Positions 31,825 to 42,866 of a stretch of 64,000 nucleotides of DNA are shown here, one piece after another. Made by a program: the position numbers and the translations under genes. Under the pieces are notes generated by a model. The model ran no database searches, was not told where the DNA came from, and saw nothing but the letters and a program-made list of their open reading frames with translations. This DNA comes from Prorocentrum cordatum (lineage: Eukaryota; Sar; Dinophyceae; Prorocentrales; Prorocentraceae), in contig CAUYUJ010014189.1 in NCBI GenBank assembly GCA_963575745.1, forward strand, positions 65,001 to 129,000, given 5' to 3'. How positions within the stretch are numbered: the first letter of the stretch is position 1; every line of letters begins with the position of its first letter.

Positions 31825-32535
31825 GCCCTTCGTGGCCCCGTTGTAGCCCTTCGTGGCCCCCTCGCTGCCTTTCGTGGCCCCGTTGCAGCCCTACGTGGCC
31901 CCCTCGCTGCCCTTCGTGGCCCCATTGCTGCCCTTCGTGACCCCCTCGCTGCCCGTCGTGGCCCCGTTCCAGCCCTTCGTGGCCCCCTCACTGCCCTTCG
32001 TGGCCCCCTCGCTGCCCTTCGTGGCCCCGTTGCACCCCTTCGTGGCCCCGTGGCAGCCCTTCGTGGCCCCCTCGCTGCCCTTGTTGCCCTTCGTGGCCCC
32101 GTAGCAGCCCTTCGTGGCCCCGTTGCACCCCTTCGTAGCACCCTCGCTGCCCTTCGCGGCCCCATATCTGTATGCCTTTCGTGGCTCCCGCTCGTTCGCG
32201 CCCGTCGTGGCTCCAGATGCATGCGGTTCGTGGCCCCGCTGTCGCCCTCCGTGGCCCCGTCGCTGCCCTTCGTGGCCCCCGCACGTTCGCGCCCGTCGTG
32301 GCCCAATATGCATGCCCTTCGTGGCCCCGCTGTCGCCCTTTGTGGCCCCCTCGCTGTCCTACGTGGCCCCGTGGCTACCCTCAGTGGCCCCGTCGTTGCT
32401 CTTTGTGGCCCCGCATTATCTGCCCTTCGTGGCCCCCGCTCGTTCGCGCCTTTCCAGGCCCCAAGCGCATGCCCTTCGTGGCCCCGCTGTCGCCCTTCGC
32501 GGCTGCCTTCCTGCCCTTCGTGGCCCCGTTGTCGC
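31825..32535 (+). repeat. 42-bp minisatellite, array 2
   Basis: Same CTTCGTGGCCCCGTTGCAGCC half units as array 1, in the same orientation. Confidence 0.9.
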
Positions 32536-32667
32536 TCGCTCTCGCTCTCGCTCTCGCTTTCACTCGTCGTCGTCGTCGTTCTCGTCGTCGTCGTCGCCGT
32601 CGCCGTCACCGTCGCCGTCGCCGTCGTCGTCGTCGTCGTCTTCGTCGTCGTCGTCGTCGTCGTCATT

Positions 32668-32708
<41 letters not shown>

Positions 32709-33090
32709 GGTCGGTCCCCTGCCCGTCCCTCTTGGGGTCGGGTTGCCGCCGGTCAGCACTGCTGCTGGCCAGGCCGACGGTCCGCGGCAGCCCGGCCGCT
32801 TGCTGGGGCCCGTCCCACAGGGAATAAATATAGACCCTTCAAAAAGGGTACGATCGAAGACGAAGAGGGCGGGTATCGAGGGTTCGGGACATAAACTCTG
32901 CATGACACTCGATCAGGCCTTCCCTGTTCATCCGTGTTCTCTTCCCCTGATTAAGGGGCTGCGCTAATTGCACGTGGCAGGTAAAGAAGGTATACCCCCC
33001 AGGGGGTAATATCGAAGACGAAGAGGGCGGGTAATTACCGAGGGCTCGGGATATCCGTGTTGGATGGCCTGCGAGCAGATTGGGGCGAGT
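32536..33090 (+). repeat. Post-minisatellite module, two conserved boxes
   Basis: (CTCGCT)n, (GTC)n at 32565-32710, the GC-rich segment, then box copies GATCGAAGACGAAGAGGGCG at 32852 and ATCGAAGACGAAGAGGGCGG at 33010. Confidence 0.8.
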
Positions 33091-33094
33091 CGTC

Positions 33095-33136
33095 TTAAAA
33101 TTATTGCCGTTGTGGTTGTTGTTGTAGTTGTTGTTC

Positions 33137-33170
<34 letters not shown>

Positions 33171-33212
33171 AGTCGTCGTCGTTGTTGTTGTGGTGGTTTC
33201 TGTTGCTGTTGC

Positions 33213-33248
<36 letters not shown>

Positions 33249-33486
33249 CGTTGCTGTTATCGTTTTTTGTTTGTTTTGTGTGTTTCCGTTTTTGTGGTTG
33301 TTTTTGTTTTTGTGGTTAGTGGTGCTTCTGTTGTTGTTGGTGCTGCTGCTAATGCGGTTGCTGTTGTTGTCGTCGTCGACGTTGTTGTTGTCATCGTCGT
33401 CGTCGCCGTCGCCGTTGTTGTTGTGGTTGTGGTTGTGGTTGTGGTTGTGGTTGTGGTTGTGGTTGTGGTTGTGGTTGTGGTTGTGG

Positions 33487-33532
<46 letters not shown>

Positions 33533-33610
33533 ATTGTGTTCTACTTATAGTTGTTCTTGTTGTAGTTGTTGTACTTTCAGTTCCTGTTGCTGCTGCTGTT
33601 GTTGCTGTGC
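33095..33610 (+). repeat. (TTG)n/(GTTGTG)n array 8
   Basis: TTG triplets interrupted by GTC sections and a GTTGTG hexanucleotide run at 33415-33490. Confidence 0.9.
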
Positions 33611-33649
33611 TGCTGATTCACACATATATATATATAGATGGTTTCTGTT

Positions 33650-33990
33650 TTTGGTTCTTGTCGTTGTTGCTGCTGTTGCTGTTGCAACGGCTTCCGCCTC
33701 AGACTTTTCCGCACAATTTAGCCAGGAACCCCGCTCCCGCATGAGACTCCCTCGCGTTCTACTCAGGAATTGCGCTCTCGCGTGCGGTTTCCTTACACTT
33801 TGTTCAGGAATCGCTCTTTCGGCGTTCTGGAGTCGCGCTCTCGCTGGAGATTTGCTTGCAAATTTCTCAGGAATCGTGATCTGGCGTTGGAGCTCCCCGC
33901 AATTTGCTCAAGCGTCGTGCTCCCGACACTCAGGCACCCAGAAATCGCGCTCACGATTAGGACTCCCTCGCGGCTTACTTCGGAATCGGG
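33650..33990 (+). repeat. GAGACTTCC/ATTTA degenerate block, copy e
   Basis: Short degenerate units as in 6613-7280, again immediately 5' of a 42-bp array. Confidence 0.65.
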
Positions 33991-33994
33991 ATCT

Positions 33995-34575
33995 CGCTGC
34001 CCTTCGTGGCCCCGTTGCAGCCCTTCGTGGCCCCCTCGCAGCCCTTCGTGGACCTGTTGCAGCCCTTCGTGGCCCCCGCGCTGCCTTTCGTGGACCCGTT
34101 GCAGCCCTTCGTGGCCCTCCCCTCGCTGCCTTTCGTGGCCCCGTTGCAGTCCCTCGTGGCCCCATCGCTGCCCGTCGTGGCCCCGTTGCAGCCCTTCGTG
34201 GCCCCGTTGCAGCCCTTCGTGGCCCCGCTGTCGCCCTTCGTGGCCACCTCGCTGCCCTTCGTGGCCCCGTAGCAGCCCGTCGTGGCCCTCTCGCTGCCCT
34301 TCGTGTTCCCCTCGCTGCCCGTCGTGGCCCCGTTGCAGCCCTTCGAGGCCCCCTCGCTGCCCGTCGTGGCCCCGTTGCAGCCCTTCGTGGCCCCGTCGCT
34401 GCCCTTCGTGGCCCCATATATGTATGCCCTTCGTGGCCCCCGCTCGTTCGCGCCCGTCGTGGCCTCACATGCATGCGCTTCGTGGCTCCGATGTCGTCCT
34501 TCGTGGCCCCGTCGCTGCCCTTCGTGGCCCCGTTGCTGCCCTCAGTGGCCCCGTCGTTGCCCTCTGCGGCCCAAT
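33995..34575 (+). repeat. 42-bp minisatellite, array 3
   Basis: Same half units as arrays 1 and 2. It is cut off at about 34575 (GCGGCCCAATATACT) rather than passing into the usual GC-rich module. Confidence 0.9.
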
Positions 34576-35400
34576 ATACTGCGCCGATCCGAAAGTTTCC
34601 CCAATTTTGCCACCGTGCCGGCCGCGGCCATCTGGGGTGGCGCGCGCGGGACAACACTCGCGGGGCCCGAGGGCGGACGGTGGCGATGTCGCGAGGGCAG
34701 AGTCGGCGCGCCGATGGGCAGCCCAACGCCCCGATTGGCCGGAGGGGCCCAGTACAATGCAAGGGCAGAGCCTAACCCCCGCCCGGGGTCGCGGGATCGG
34801 GTTCCCCTTCCCAATTTAAAATTCTAAATCCCAAGCGGTGTACTGACCCGAGAATGAGCAAACGGCATCGGACTCCCTCGAAAGAAGCTTTCGGGTTCGG
34901 TCATGCTCCGACCCGAAAAGTTTTTCGGCCGACTTAAAAGTGGCCTAATCCCATAGGACTTGTGCCCCCAAAAAGTCGGGTCAAGTTCGAACGACCCGAA
35001 AAAGTGCAGACTGCCTCGGACTCCTTGCAAAAACATCGTTCTCGAGGTCTTCCGGCCCGCTCCGAAGGAACCGAGCATGGTCTTCGGGCCCGCTCCGAAG
35101 AAAACCAGCGGGCAAACCGCTTAGAACTTCCTATGCAAAAGCGGTTTCTCGGTGGTTCCGGGCCTCGTCCTAAGGGGCCGCCGATGGGCAGACCGCTCAG
35201 GACTTCCTGCGCAAGAATCTGTGTCCCGGGTGAGCCATTGTCAACGGGAGCGCGCCCCGCGCGGGATCGGGGTTCGCGCGGGGGCGCGGCTGCTCTCGCG
35301 TGTCCCGGGGGCATGCGTTGTCGCGCCCTTCCAGCATTGCGTTTGCGCTGCGTTCGCGCGGCGCCGTGCCTCTCAAATCGGAATAAGCTTTCGGAGCGCC
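34576..35400. other. Insertion-like unique segment between minisatellite arrays
   Basis: Breaks array 3 from array 4. Contains degenerate repeats of CCGCTCCGAAG and GACCCGAAAA wording (34880-35130). No gene recognised. Confidence 0.4.
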
Positions 35401-35404
35401 GATG

Positions 35405-35940
35405 TGTACGTATGCCCTTCATGGCTCCCGCTCGTTCGCGCCCGTCGTGGCCCCATATGCATGCCCTTCGTGGCCCCGCTGTCGCCTTTTGTGGCCCCCT
35501 TGCTGTCCTACGTGGCCCCGTTGCTACCCTCAGTGGCCCCGTCGTTGCCATCTGTTGCCCCGCATCATCTGGCTTTTGTGGCCGCCGCTCGTTCGCGCAT
35601 TTCGTGGCCCCATACGCATGCCCTTCGTGGCCCCGCTGTCGCTTTTGCTCTCGCTCTCGCTCTCGCTCTCGCTTTCGCTTGTCGTCGTCGTCGTCGTCGT
35701 CGTCGTCGTTGTCGGACCCCTGTCCGTCCCTCTTGGGGTCGAGTTGCCGCCGATCAGCAGTGCCGCTGGCCAGGCCGACGGTCCGCGGCTGCCCCGCCGC
35801 TTCCCGAGGCCTGGCCCGGCCTGCAGGGAAGAAGTATCCCATCCCAAAGGGGTGCGATCGAAAACGCGAAGGGGTCGGGTATCGAGGGTTTAGGGGAACA
35901 CGCGTTGAATGATATTTGAGACGGTAAGAGCGAACAGTAT
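35405..35940 (+). repeat. 42-bp minisatellite array 4 with post-array module
   Basis: A short array to 35645, then (CTCGCT)n, (GTC)n, the GC-rich segment, a box at about 35856 and AAGAGCGAACAGTATT. Confidence 0.85.
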
Positions 35941-36052
35941 TGAAACGATTGCTGCTCTTGTTACTGGTATGGTTGCGGTTGTTTTCGTTGTTGTCGTTGC
36001 TGTTGTTACTGTCGTTGATTTATTGTCGTTGTCGTTGTCGTCGTTGTTGTTT

Positions 36053-36111
<59 letters not shown>

Positions 36112-36262
36112 GATGTTGCTGTTGTTATTGTTGTAGTCGTCGTCGCTGCTGCTGCTGTTGTTGTTCCTGCTGCTGCTGCTGCTGTTGTTGTTGCTTTGCT
36201 GTTGCTGCTGCTGCTGCTACTGCTTGTTGTATTCGTTAGTATTGCTGTGCTAATACTTGTTG
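35941..36262 (+). repeat. (TTG)n array 9
   Basis: TTG with GTC and CTG variants, closed by GAACATTATTTATTCTAAAG. Confidence 0.9.
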
Positions 36263-36812
36263 TTGAACATTATTTATTCTAAAGAATAATTATTGTTGGG
36301 GCCCCTGGTGCGCGCCCCCCTCGCCGCGCCTAGGCCGCAGCCACATTTTCATCATTTTCGTGAGGAAGTCTCAGGCAAAACGTGGGTGTCCGGATCCGGT
36401 TGTTTTGTTGACGCCCGCTTTCCCTTGCAAAAAACACTATAAAATGAAATTTCTTGTTCTAACATAACCAAACTTCAATAATCCTTTGAAAAAATGACAC
36501 GAAGTGCACACTCGCGCGCGCAAGATGAAATCCTTCCAAAACCTTAGTTTTCGTAGCGATTTTAACATAAAAACATGAAAAACCCAATGGTTTTTCCAAA
36601 AAAAAGTTTCAAAAATTTCATCTTGCGCGCTCTTGCGGATTTCTGAGGAAACCCAATATTTTTTCAACATTTCTGTCAAACGGGCTCTTGCGAGCAACTT
36701 TTTCACGTGCTTCGAACTTCTGCAACAACGGTTGCGCGCATGCCAGGGCCATCATCCCTGTCAAATAATACCATATTGGACACATTCGTTTTTTCTTCGC
36801 GCGCGCACGCCG
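36263..36812 (+). repeat. AT-rich dispersed module, copy 3
   Basis: Clearly homologous to copies 1 and 2 but more diverged. It stops at CGCGCGCACGCCG. Confidence 0.8.
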
Positions 36813-36837
36813 TCGTCGTCGGCCGCGGGGCCCTGAA

Positions 36838-37034
36838 TAGTAGCCACGGTCGTCCGCATGCCACGAAGTGAAGTGTCCGAACGTCATAGGGCGGGAAGCT
36901 GGGTGTGGGTGGTGGCGAAGAGTCGTATGGAAATTTGGTAGAGCTTGAACCGGCCCCCCCACAAAGTGGGGGTATTGCCCGCCTCCTATGAAAACCCTGG
37001 CACTGGTGAGAAAGAGTGTCCCCAGTCTTAAATG

Positions 37035-37074
<40 letters not shown>

Positions 37075-37196
37075 TTGTTGTTTTTGTTTTGGCTGCTGTT
37101 GTTGTTGTTGCTTGTTGTTGTGGTTGTGGTTGTTGCTGCTGCTGTTGTTTTTGTTGTTGTTATTGTTGATGTCGTTGTTGTTGCTTTGATTGTTGC

Positions 37197-37229
<33 letters not shown>

Positions 37230-37350
37230 CGTTGTTGTTTTTGCTGCTGCTATTGTTGTTGTGGTTGTTGTTGGGTTATTGTGTTTGTTGTTGCTGCTGC
37301 TGCTCCTTTTGCTGTTGTTTTTGCTGCTATTGTTGTCGCTGATGTCGCTT
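36838..37350 (+). repeat. GTAGCCACGG module, copy c, with (TTG)n array 10
   Basis: Almost identical to 30240-30440, then about 300 bp of TTG/TTGCTG triplets. Confidence 0.85.
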
Positions 37351-37399
37351 GCTCGTTTTTTGTTGCCAGCAACCGATCTCACCGTCGTGTGCACACCGC

Positions 37400-37590
37400 A
37401 GTTGGCCAGACCGGCCACGGCGGCCCGCTCTGTAGAATCTGCCGAGCACGTCTCTAGCGAACCGCTTGTTCTCGTTAGTTTGGGATGTCTCGAGCGAATC
37501 GCTTGTTCTGCAGACTTTGCGTAGGACGTCTCGTGCGAAACGCTCCTTTTGTAGTGTTGAGGAGCCTGTACGTCCCAGGACGCTCCAGGA
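37400..37590 (+). repeat. About 56-bp tandem repeat, three copies
   Basis: ACGTCTCTAGCGAACCGCTT, ATGTCTCGAGCGAATCGCTT and ACGTCTCGTGCGAAACGCTC begin successive units. Confidence 0.7.
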
Positions 37591-37789
37591 GGCTCTGGGG
37601 GCGCACCCATCGCATCCTTGGAGCTGTCGCATTCTGGAGGGGCCCCACGCGCGGGGAGGAGGAAGAGGAGGAGGAGGAGTAGGAGGAGGAGGAAGAGGAG
37701 GCCTAAACTATTCGGATCCTTTGGGGACGAGCTACGCGTTCAGCCAGCTCGTTCGCGGCATCCCGGTGGCCACTGCGGGGCGACCGCGG

Positions 37790-37915
37790 GAAGTGCCCGC
37801 GGGACAACCGCGGGACAAGCGCGGGGTAACCGAGGAACAACCACAGGACAAGCACAGGACAATTGCGGGCCAACCACAGGGCAGCCGTGGGGCGACCCCA
37901 GGACCCCCAACGCGG
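37790..37915 (+). repeat. 12-bp minisatellite (ACCGCGGGACAA)
   Basis: About ten degenerate units, similar in style to 29687-29920 (GGGACAACC). Confidence 0.75.
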
Positions 37916-39328
37916 AAGCATTTTTGTCCGACGTTGCCTCGAGCTGGAGCTGGTCATCGCTTTTCGCCTATTCGCGCAGCTTCGCCTCTCCCGCACGCGC
38001 GGCACGAGACGGGCGAACCGAAACCGATTTCCCAATTTGGTCCATACCGTTCGCACTTCGAAGCCCCAAGTCAAAGAGAAAGCAATGACATTGTACAAAT
38101 CGATGCAACGTAACGCAAGACAAAGCAACAGTATGCAACGCTTTGATCTTGGGGCCTTTCACAAGAATCAGGGGGGGCAGTCCTCGGATGAAGCGCCAAC
38201 CACGCTGTCGGATTTCTGGGGGTCAAGGAAGCAGGCCTGGCCTCACTGTGCCCCACAGGCCCTTTGCACAGCTTGAGGTTTTCTTTCGATCTGTCTTACC
38301 GGTGGCACCCTTGAGGGCCTTTGCGGTCACCGAGCTATATCTGGGTCGTTTTCGGGCCTGTTAGAGGCATGCTGGAAGCTATCTTGTGCCAACTTGGGTT
38401 TTATTGCGCCACCTTAGTCGGTATCTTGCGCTATCTGGGGCCCTGATGAAGCCGTCTAGGGTCCTCCTGGACGCTGTGACCCTTCGTGGACCCCCCGCGG
38501 TCCAGATCCCCAGGAGGGGCGTTCGGGGGCAGACGGGGTGCTCTGGGCGAGCTGCGGCTCAGAACCACCCGTCGACTCGGGGTCGGGCGTGAGGCTGCCG
38601 CCTTAACGGCGTTCGCACGATCAGAGAGACGGCTCGAATTCCCTTTTCCAACTCTCTGAGCACCCTTCACCTCGAAGAAGCTTTGGGGAAGCTCGGTGGC
38701 CTCCACCAGACATGGATGTAGGCAAACTACGGTGCTGAAATGCCCACCTTCCGACATGAAACGACCGGGATCCACGCCAGGTTTTGCCTGGCCCGCTCCG
38801 CGGGCACACCGGGGGCAATGCCAGGGGGCGCATGGGCTCCGGGCGGCACGCACCGACCCCCAACCCGCCCACTCCTCGCCGACGGGGGCCTCCTGGCCCA
38901 CGCATCGCCCGGGAACGCACCGCTTCGCCACTTGGGGCCCGTCGCCGATCAGTTGGCGATGCATCGCCGATTCGAGGTCGATGTTTCCCCCCCGAGCCCC
39001 CCCCCCCACCCCCACATCGTTCCCCCTGCAGCACCGGTGCGCTTTCTCCTCCTCTTTTCCCGCTCCTCGTGGCCCGCGCCCCTCCTTCGCTGCCCTGCCC
39101 GTCCCCGCGGCGCGTCGGCCCCCAGAGCCGTCGGGGCAAGAGCGAAGAGCGCCGCCCGATCACGCGCCGCGACGAGGAGAACGAGGACGGGGAGAAGGAG
39201 TAAGCAGGAGGAGGACGTGGCGATCAGCCATCCGTTGCCAGCTCTGCTACAGTGGATTATTTCGCTGGCTGTAGCCTTCCTGTGGCAGAGTTTTGCGTCT
39301 CGCTGCCACCCAGACCTTGTCCGGAGCC
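37916..39328. other. Region 5' of the fumarate reductase gene, no gene recognised
   Basis: Mixed DNA. At 38865-38985 lies a relative of the ATCGCCGAT element (GTCGCCGATCAGTTGGCGAT then GCATCGCCGATTCGAGGTCG), matching 57795-57890 in order of motifs. A spliced-leader-like word at 39269-39290 is judged too weak. Confidence 0.4.
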
Positions 39329-42300
39329 ATGGCGATGGTATTTCCCGCGAACCAAGCTATCGTCGTCGGCGGCGGCTTGGCAGGCGTGTCCGCAGCCAAC
39401 ACGGTTCTCGAGTGCGGGGGCAAGGTCGTCTTGGTAGACAAGTCCTCTTTTTGCGGCGGCAACTCGACAAAGGCGACCAGCGGCATCAATGGTGCGGAGA
39501 CGAAGACGCAGAAGGCCAAGGGCATCCAGGATTCTCGCGATCTCTTCACCAACGACACCTTGAAGGGTGGGGCCAAGCGTCCGGAGCTCGCTAAGATCCT
39601 TTGCTGGAACAGTGGCGCAGACGTGGACTGGCTTGTTGACAAGTTTGACCTGGATCTGTCTCTTGTGGCGCGCCTCGGTGGCCACTCGGCGCCGCGCACT
39701 CACCGTGGCGCGGAGCGCTTCCCGGGCATGACCATTACCTACGCCCTTATCCAGATGCTTGAGAAGGCTCTGGAGGGAAAGCTAGACACAGACACAACAA
39801 AACTACGATTTCCGATCACATATGGGAAACTCGCTGGGAAATTGAGGGGACGACGAAACGTCAGAAGATACGACAAACTATGGGGAATTCTTTACGCTTC
39901 GCGTATCCCACCAGCCCATTCAGAAGCCCTGCCCATGAGAGCTGACGATAAATGGGAAGAAGAGACACACCTAGGGAAACAAAGCGAGCAACCATGGTGA
40001 ACCGAGAGATCTCTGGGAGCAAGGGGGTGGCCTTGGAAGCCCTCTTCGGGCCATCCCTGGGTGCCGCGTGGGGGCGAGGGGAAGAGGAGGAGGAGGAGGA
40101 GGAGGAGGAGGAGGAGGAGGAGGAGGAGGAGGAGGAGGAGGAGGAGGAGGAGGAGGAGGAGGACGAGGAGTACGAGGAGTACGAGGAGGACGAGGACGCG
40201 GATTAGGACGAGGATGAGGAGGACCAGGACTAGTAGGACGACGCGTACGAGGACTCATGGAACCATCTAGAGGTATTTTTGCGGCTGCTGCTGCTTCTGC
40301 TGGTGCTCTCTGGGATTTTTTGGGGCCCTCTTCTCTTGGAACCCTCTTGGCAACCCTGGAAGGCTTCTTGGGATCATCTTGGAGGCCATTGATTACAGGA
40401 TGGGGGAGTCCCCAACTCAGCTCCCCCCCTCAGGAGCTGGCAAGCCGCTGCTTTGGGCTCTCTTGGAGCGCTCTTGGGCGCTCTTGGAGCGGTCTTGGGG
40501 CTGTTTGGAGCATCTTGGGAGCCATCTTGAGCCAGCTTGGGCTATCTGAGCCATCTTGGAGGTCATCTTGGGCTCTCTGAGGCCGCTCGGGGGCCTCTTG
40601 GGGGCCTTTCGGTTGCCTCTTGAGGCCCTCTCCGGACCCTCCTGGAGCCCTGTTGGGGCTCTCTTGGGGCTCTCTTGGGAGCCCTGGAGCGCCTCTTGGG
40701 ACCATCTTCGAGGCTATCGATCAAAGGAGGGAGGGTCCCGATCGATGTCCCCCCCCTCGGGGGCCACGATCCTCGTGAGGGGTGTCAAAAATTGGCCCTC
40801 CCAGGGGCCGAAAAAAGGCCCTCCAACGACCCGCGAACCCCCCCAAAAAAATCCAGGGGAGGGGGTAGGGGGAGGGGTCAAGACTCCCTCCTCGCCCGCA
40901 AGCCGTCTCGCTCACTCCCACCCGCCCTCCCAACACATACGTAGCACCGGAGTCTGGCCCGAGCCTCAGCATATTCAGCAGTCGTCTTTGGATGGGCAGC
41001 TACTGGGGGCCAATCCGCCGCCGCCACCTCCGCCTCCGCCGCCGCCGCCGCCGCCGCAGCCGCCGCCGCCACCGCCGCCGCCGCTGCCCGCCGCCGCCGC
41101 CCCCGCGCCGCCGCCGCCGCCGCCGCAGCCGCCGCCGCCGCCGCCACCGCCAAGTGTACTCTGTATTGTTTGTAAACCCCTCCCCGATGGGGAAGAGGGT
41201 TTTTTGGAAGAGGAAAGAAAGAGATCGTTAGACCACCTACGCCCAGAGGGCTGGTGGGAATCGGGAAGATGTATCTTTTTGCTCGTGTCTCCCTGGGCCC
41301 TGAAAGGTTGCAGAGAAGACGGACCGTGCCCGCATCATCACCAAAGCCTGCGCCCACAAGCTGCTGACCAACACGTCGGGGGGCAAGCTCTCCGTAGTGG
41401 GCCTGGTCTACTCCAAGAACGGTGAGGATCTCGAAGAAAGAAAACATGAGTTTAATACATAAGCTTTAGGAGGTCCGCCAAGATGTCTTGGAATTGTGCT
41501 GGCCCCCCCTGGCGCGCGGAGCACGCCAGGGGCGGCTCCCGAGGCGCCGCCAGGGGTCCAGCGCCGATCCAAGAAATCCGCGCGGAGCTCCGAACGTTTG
41601 GTACGATGCCGTTACTTCTTTGTCCAGGATTTCAAGGAGTTCGGCCCCGTGATCTTGGCCAGCGGTGGCTTCGGCGCCGACTTCACCACGAACTCGCTGC
41701 TGGCGCAGTACCGCCCCGACCTGCTCCATCTGCCTACCACCAACGGCGAGCACTGCACTGGCGACGGAATCAAGATGGGCGAGGCAATCGGCGCGCGGAC
41801 CATCGACCTGGAGTGGGTCCAGGTGCACCCGACGGGGCTGGTGAAGCCAGACGACCCCGATGCGAAGATCAAGTTCCTGGCTGCAGAGGCCCTGCGCGGC
41901 GTGGGCGGGCTGGTGTTCGACGCCAACGGCAAGCGCTTCGCGAACGAGCTGGGCCGCCGGGACTACGTGACCGGCGAGATGTGGAAGAACAAGCCGCCCT
42001 TCCGCCTCTGCCTGAACAAGGCGGCCTCCGACGAGATCAGCTGGCACTCGGGGGCGAAACGCATATCCGTACCCGCGGCCTCGCGGGCTGGGGATACGGG
42101 GCGCTTTTTCGCGGATGCCCGCGCAGAACTTATGCGTGCGACCGCGTGTCCGCGGGATCGCGCCCCAGAATCCAGACCGCGAGGGCGCGGATGCGGACGT
42201 GTTCGCCGCTCGTGAGGCACTGCAAGCATTACACTGGCCGCGGCGTGATGAAGTTCTACGAGAATGGCGAGGCCCTCGCCAAGGACATGGGGATCCCGGT

Positions 42301-42778
42301 GTCTGTGCTCGAGGAGACCACTGAGCTGCACTACCAGGCGGCGAAAAAGACGGAGAAGGACCCGGATGGCGGCTCCTGGCCTGCCTACCCGTCCGGCAAG
42401 TCTTGGGACGAGCCCAGCGGCAAGACGGGCTCCGGCAAGAAGTTCTACCACAACATCATCCCGGGCTCCGCCGTGAAGACCCAGCCGTTCTACGTCGCCA
42501 TCATCACCCCCGTCATCCACTACTGCATGGGCGGCCTGGAGGTGGACGTCGACTCCGCGGTGCTGGACACGAAGAGCGGCAAGGCGATCCCGGGCCTGTA
42601 CGCCGCGGGCGAGGTGGCTGGCGGCATCCATGGCAACAACCGCCTGGGCGGGAACTCCCTGTTGGACTGCGTCGTCTTCGGCCGCGTCGCTGCCAAGGCC
42701 GCGTGCAAGTACACGTTCGGTGCGGACGGCAAGTACCAGCTGTGCCCCGTCCCGAAGCAGATCAAGGATCTCGCGTAG
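39329..42778 (+). CDS. Soluble fumarate reductase (flavoprotein, Frd/Osm1 family), four exons
   Basis: Exons 39329-39781, 41307-41426, 41628-42043 and 42217-42778 join in frame to 516 residues, close to the yeast enzymes. The family reduces fumarate to succinate with bound FAD and supports redox balance when oxygen is low. Visible: an N-terminal FAD dinucleotide motif (AIVVGGGLAGVSAANTVLE, then acidic VLVDK), NSTKATSGING, the active-site TTNGEHCTGDG, VQVHPTG, LAAEALRGVGG with the catalytic arginine region, ELGRRDYVTG, PVIHYCMGG, and C-terminal GLYAAGEVAGG and GNNRLGGNSLLD. WHCKHYTGRG is restored only by splicing intron 3. The start is the ATG in GGAGCCATGGCG; upstream in-frame ATGs (39293) are possible. 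No long targeting peptide is evident. Intron 1 is 1.5 kb of repeats with a GAAAG direct repeat at its ends. Intron 2 (GA-AG) and intron 3 (GC-AG) are introners. Confidence 0.92.
40083..40715 (+). repeat. (GGA)n tract followed by TCTTGGG array
   Basis: Another instance of the paired repeat, here inside an intron. Confidence 0.85.
41022..41157 (+). repeat. (CCG)n/(CCGCCT)n microsatellite
   Basis: Almost pure CCG triplets inside intron 1. Confidence 0.9.
41469..41591 (+). mobile_element. Introner family 1, copy B, forming intron 2 of the fumarate reductase gene
   Basis: The left arm GGAGGTCCGCCAAGATGTCT then TGGAATTGTGCTGG is matched by the reverse complement of the right arm (GGAGCTCCGCGCGGATTTCT, TGGATCGGCGCTGG). 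The intron is 41427-41627, between GGTGAG|GATCTCG and TTTGTCCAG|GATTTC. The near-repeat AGGATCTCGAAG/AGGATTTCAAGG at the two ends looks like a target-site duplication. Confidence 0.88.
42044..42216 (+). mobile_element. Introner family 2, intron 3 of the fumarate reductase gene
   Basis: A 173-bp GC-AG intron. GGCACT occurs at both ends (42043-42048 and 42216-42221). Splicing as TG|GCACT...GTGAG|GCACTGC restores the conserved WHCKHYTGRG. Inside, TCCGTACCCGCGGCCTCGCG...GGGGCGC is inverted relative to GCGCCCCAG...CCGCGAGGGCGCGGATGCGG, so it is a foldback unrelated to family 1. Confidence 0.85.
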
Positions 42779-42866
42779 AGTGCTCGTGGCCGCGCGCGCC
42801 GCCCCAGTCATCGCCTCCTCGTTCCCTGATGTGTTCCCTCTGCCATTGTGGGAGAAAGAAGGAGCC

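Larger units (their letters stand above)
39782..41306 (+). other. Intron 1 of the fumarate reductase gene, repeat-filled
   Basis: Bounded by GAAAG on both sides (39777-39781 and 41302-41306), which makes the exact junction ambiguous but the product unchanged. Contains (GGA)n at 40083-40167, a GGCCTCTTGGGG-type array at about 40300-40715, fragments shared with 2206-2460, and (CCG)n at 41022-41157. Confidence 0.75.

Noticed and set aside
39269-39290. CTGTAGCCTTCC...GGCAGAG upstream of the fumarate reductase start resembles a spliced leader
   Set aside because: It needs an internal insertion and several mismatches, and the gene has introns, so a retroposed-mRNA origin is not supported.
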